NCBI RefSeq assembly: GCF_021789175.1
Contig: NZ_CP084560.1
Span: 3,224,001-3,288,000, forward strand
Direction of reading: 5' to 3'
Source of the DNA: Arthrobacter sp. FW306-2-2C-D06B
Lineage (GTDB): Bacteria > Actinomycetota > Actinomycetes > Actinomycetales > Micrococcaceae
DNA length: 64,000 nucleotides
Shown: piece after piece, positions 63,338-64,000 of the stretch
Layout of the letters: each line of letters starts with the position of its first letter
Numbering within the stretch: position 1 is the first letter of the stretch
Notes under the pieces: model-generated
The model's input: the letters and a program-made list of their open reading frames with translations, nothing else
The model's database searches: none
What the model was told of the DNA's origin: nothing
Translations under genes and position numbers: made by a program

Positions 63338-63363
63338 ACCCGCGCTCACCGGCGGCCCCCACA

Positions 63364-63444
63364 GGACATGCCCCCTGCTCACTCGAACCACTGGACATAA
63401 TGCCAATATGCCCATTCCTGGCTTTCAGGGCAGAGCATGTCCCT
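63364..63444. repeat. Diverged copy of the 81-bp intergenic repeat
   Basis: Exactly 81 bp, starting with GGACATGC, with GGACATAA at the same internal position and the terminal AGCATGTCCCT box shared with the copies at 20361-20830. Related GGACATG boxes follow at 63466-63476, 63496-63505 and 63518-63527, the last two forming a 10-bp inverted repeat. The gap 63338-63562 holds no gene. Confidence 0.75.
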
Positions 63445-63562
63445 AGGCAGCGCAGGCCCTTGAGAGGGACATGTCCGTTCCTGAGGAGCAGCGATGGGCA
63501 TGTCCCTTTTGAGCGATGGACATGCCCCTCCTGGCACGGGTGAAAGTTGGCCTACGCCGAGC

Positions 63563-64000
63563 TCACGCGGCTCGGTCGAGAGACCTCAGAGTGTCCCGGA
63601 CCATCGCCACAAATTCCCGAGGCCTGTTCTTCACCATGGAATAGCTCACAACCAAGGTGGGGACACCCAACCTGGTGGTGACATTCCACCGACGGCGGTC
63701 CTCTTCGAAACTCGGCTTGTCCATGTGGAATCCTGCTCCGTCGGTTTCAATCCCAAGTCTTCCGTCCACCATCAGGTCCAGATGCCCCATGCCCGGTATG
63801 TTCACTTGTGACTCAACGTGGAAGCCTGCTTCGCGCAGGAGGTACCGGGCGATGCACTCAATGATCGACTGTGACTGGGGGACGATCCGCGCCACGAGCC
63901 TCCGCTCCCGTGCATCGTTCCGCCCACCAAGCCTCATCCTGATGGCCGTGAGCGGTAGCCTGCCAAGGGCCACGGCAGATTCAGCGATGACCAAGCCATC
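63563..64000 (-). CDS. DUF559 (VSR-like/AbiEi-associated) protein, 5' end beyond the window
   Basis: The frame remains open to the right edge, so the start is probably outside. The visible C-terminal ~145 residues contain a DUF559-type nuclease-fold segment: QSIIECIARYLLREAGFHVESQVNIPGMGHLDLMVDGRLGIETDGAGFHMDKPSFEEDRRRWNVTTRLGVPTLVVSY. HLDL and GIETDG provide the D/E of a PD-(D/E)XK-like site, and the family is related to very-short-patch repair endonucleases. Many full-length members have an N-terminal AbiEi-like winged helix, not visible here. Confidence 0.75.
   Translation of the reverse strand, partial: DGLVIAESAVALGRLPLTAIRMRLGGRNDARERRLVARIVPQSQSIIECIARYLLREAGFHVESQVNIPGMGHLDLMVDGRLGIETDGAGFHMDKPSFEEDRRRWNVTTRLGVPTLVVSYSMVKNRPREFVAMVRDTLRSLDRAA

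Overview
The window is chromosomal DNA from a high-G+C actinobacterium, most likely a member of the Micrococcaceae (Arthrobacter sensu lato: Arthrobacter, Pseudarthrobacter or Paenarthrobacter). The evidence is strong G/C codon bias, frequent GTG/TTG starts, an actinobacterial coproporphyrin-dependent heme pathway, AdnAB, DUF3107 and DUF3117 proteins, and gene blocks whose order I recall from Mycobacterium (alkyltransferase-like/adnA/adnB; O-methyltransferase/sigE/anti-sigma/tatB/mrp/DUF1003/MgtE-N; LOG/dapE/dapD; fdxA/dapC). No rRNA, tRNA or CRISPR array was recognised.

Layout. 1-3.9 kb: AdnAB-type helicase-nuclease and an alkyltransferase-like protein, divergent from a DEDDh exonuclease. 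4.9-7.4 kb: a polar amino-acid ABC importer. 7.5-20.3 kb: a secreted family-3 glycosidase, then the heme regulon. The minus-strand operon runs hemE-cgoX-chdC-cpfC-hemC-hemD-hemB-LLM oxidoreductase-hemL and hemA is divergent, so every step from glutamyl-tRNA to heme b is encoded. 20.3-20.9 kb: four copies of an 81-bp intergenic repeat. 20.9-28.1 kb: an SDR, MoeZ-type E1/rhodanese, a TetR regulator, small proteins, and thiamine genes thiO-thiS-thiG behind a TPP riboswitch with thiE divergent. 28.2-35.1 kb: RNB ribonuclease, DEAD-box helicase, orphan DNA methyltransferase, PHP phosphoesterase, aminopeptidase P.

35.2-40.9 kb is the standout. It is a compositionally different, lower-GC block wedged between housekeeping genes. 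It has a 24-codon Cys-rich peptide gene behind a perfect Shine-Dalgarno sequence, a 15-bp hairpin, and then four translationally coupled genes: an LpxL-like acyltransferase fold protein, a MacB/LolD-like ABC ATPase, an 827-aa FtsX-type permease, and an E1-like (ThiF/MccB/PaaA-type) adenylating enzyme with an N-terminal PqqD-like recognition domain. No YcaO, LanM or radical-SAM enzyme is present. I read it as a ribosomally made, E1-modified and possibly acylated peptide system with its own exporter. I cannot match it to a described family.

40.9-50.8 kb: a stress-type membrane protein, MgtE-N/CBS protein, DUF1003 protein, Mrp ATPase, TatB, SigE/anti-sigma pair, O-methyltransferase, DUF3117, PIG-V-like mannosyltransferase, DivIVA-like protein, LOG-family protein. 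50.9-54.2 kb: gluABCD glutamate importer. 54.3-64 kb: dapE/dapD, a secreted lysozyme-like protein, TetR, galE, gltA, dapC, fdxA, a small SH3-like protein, a diverged copy of the 81-bp repeat, and a DUF559-type gene running off the right edge.

Two global patterns stand out. At least a dozen genes have a TANNNT -10 element ending 6-7 nt before the start codon, as expected for leaderless transcripts. Several gene ends carry long perfect inverted repeats, including a 60-bp spacerless palindrome between gluD and dapE.
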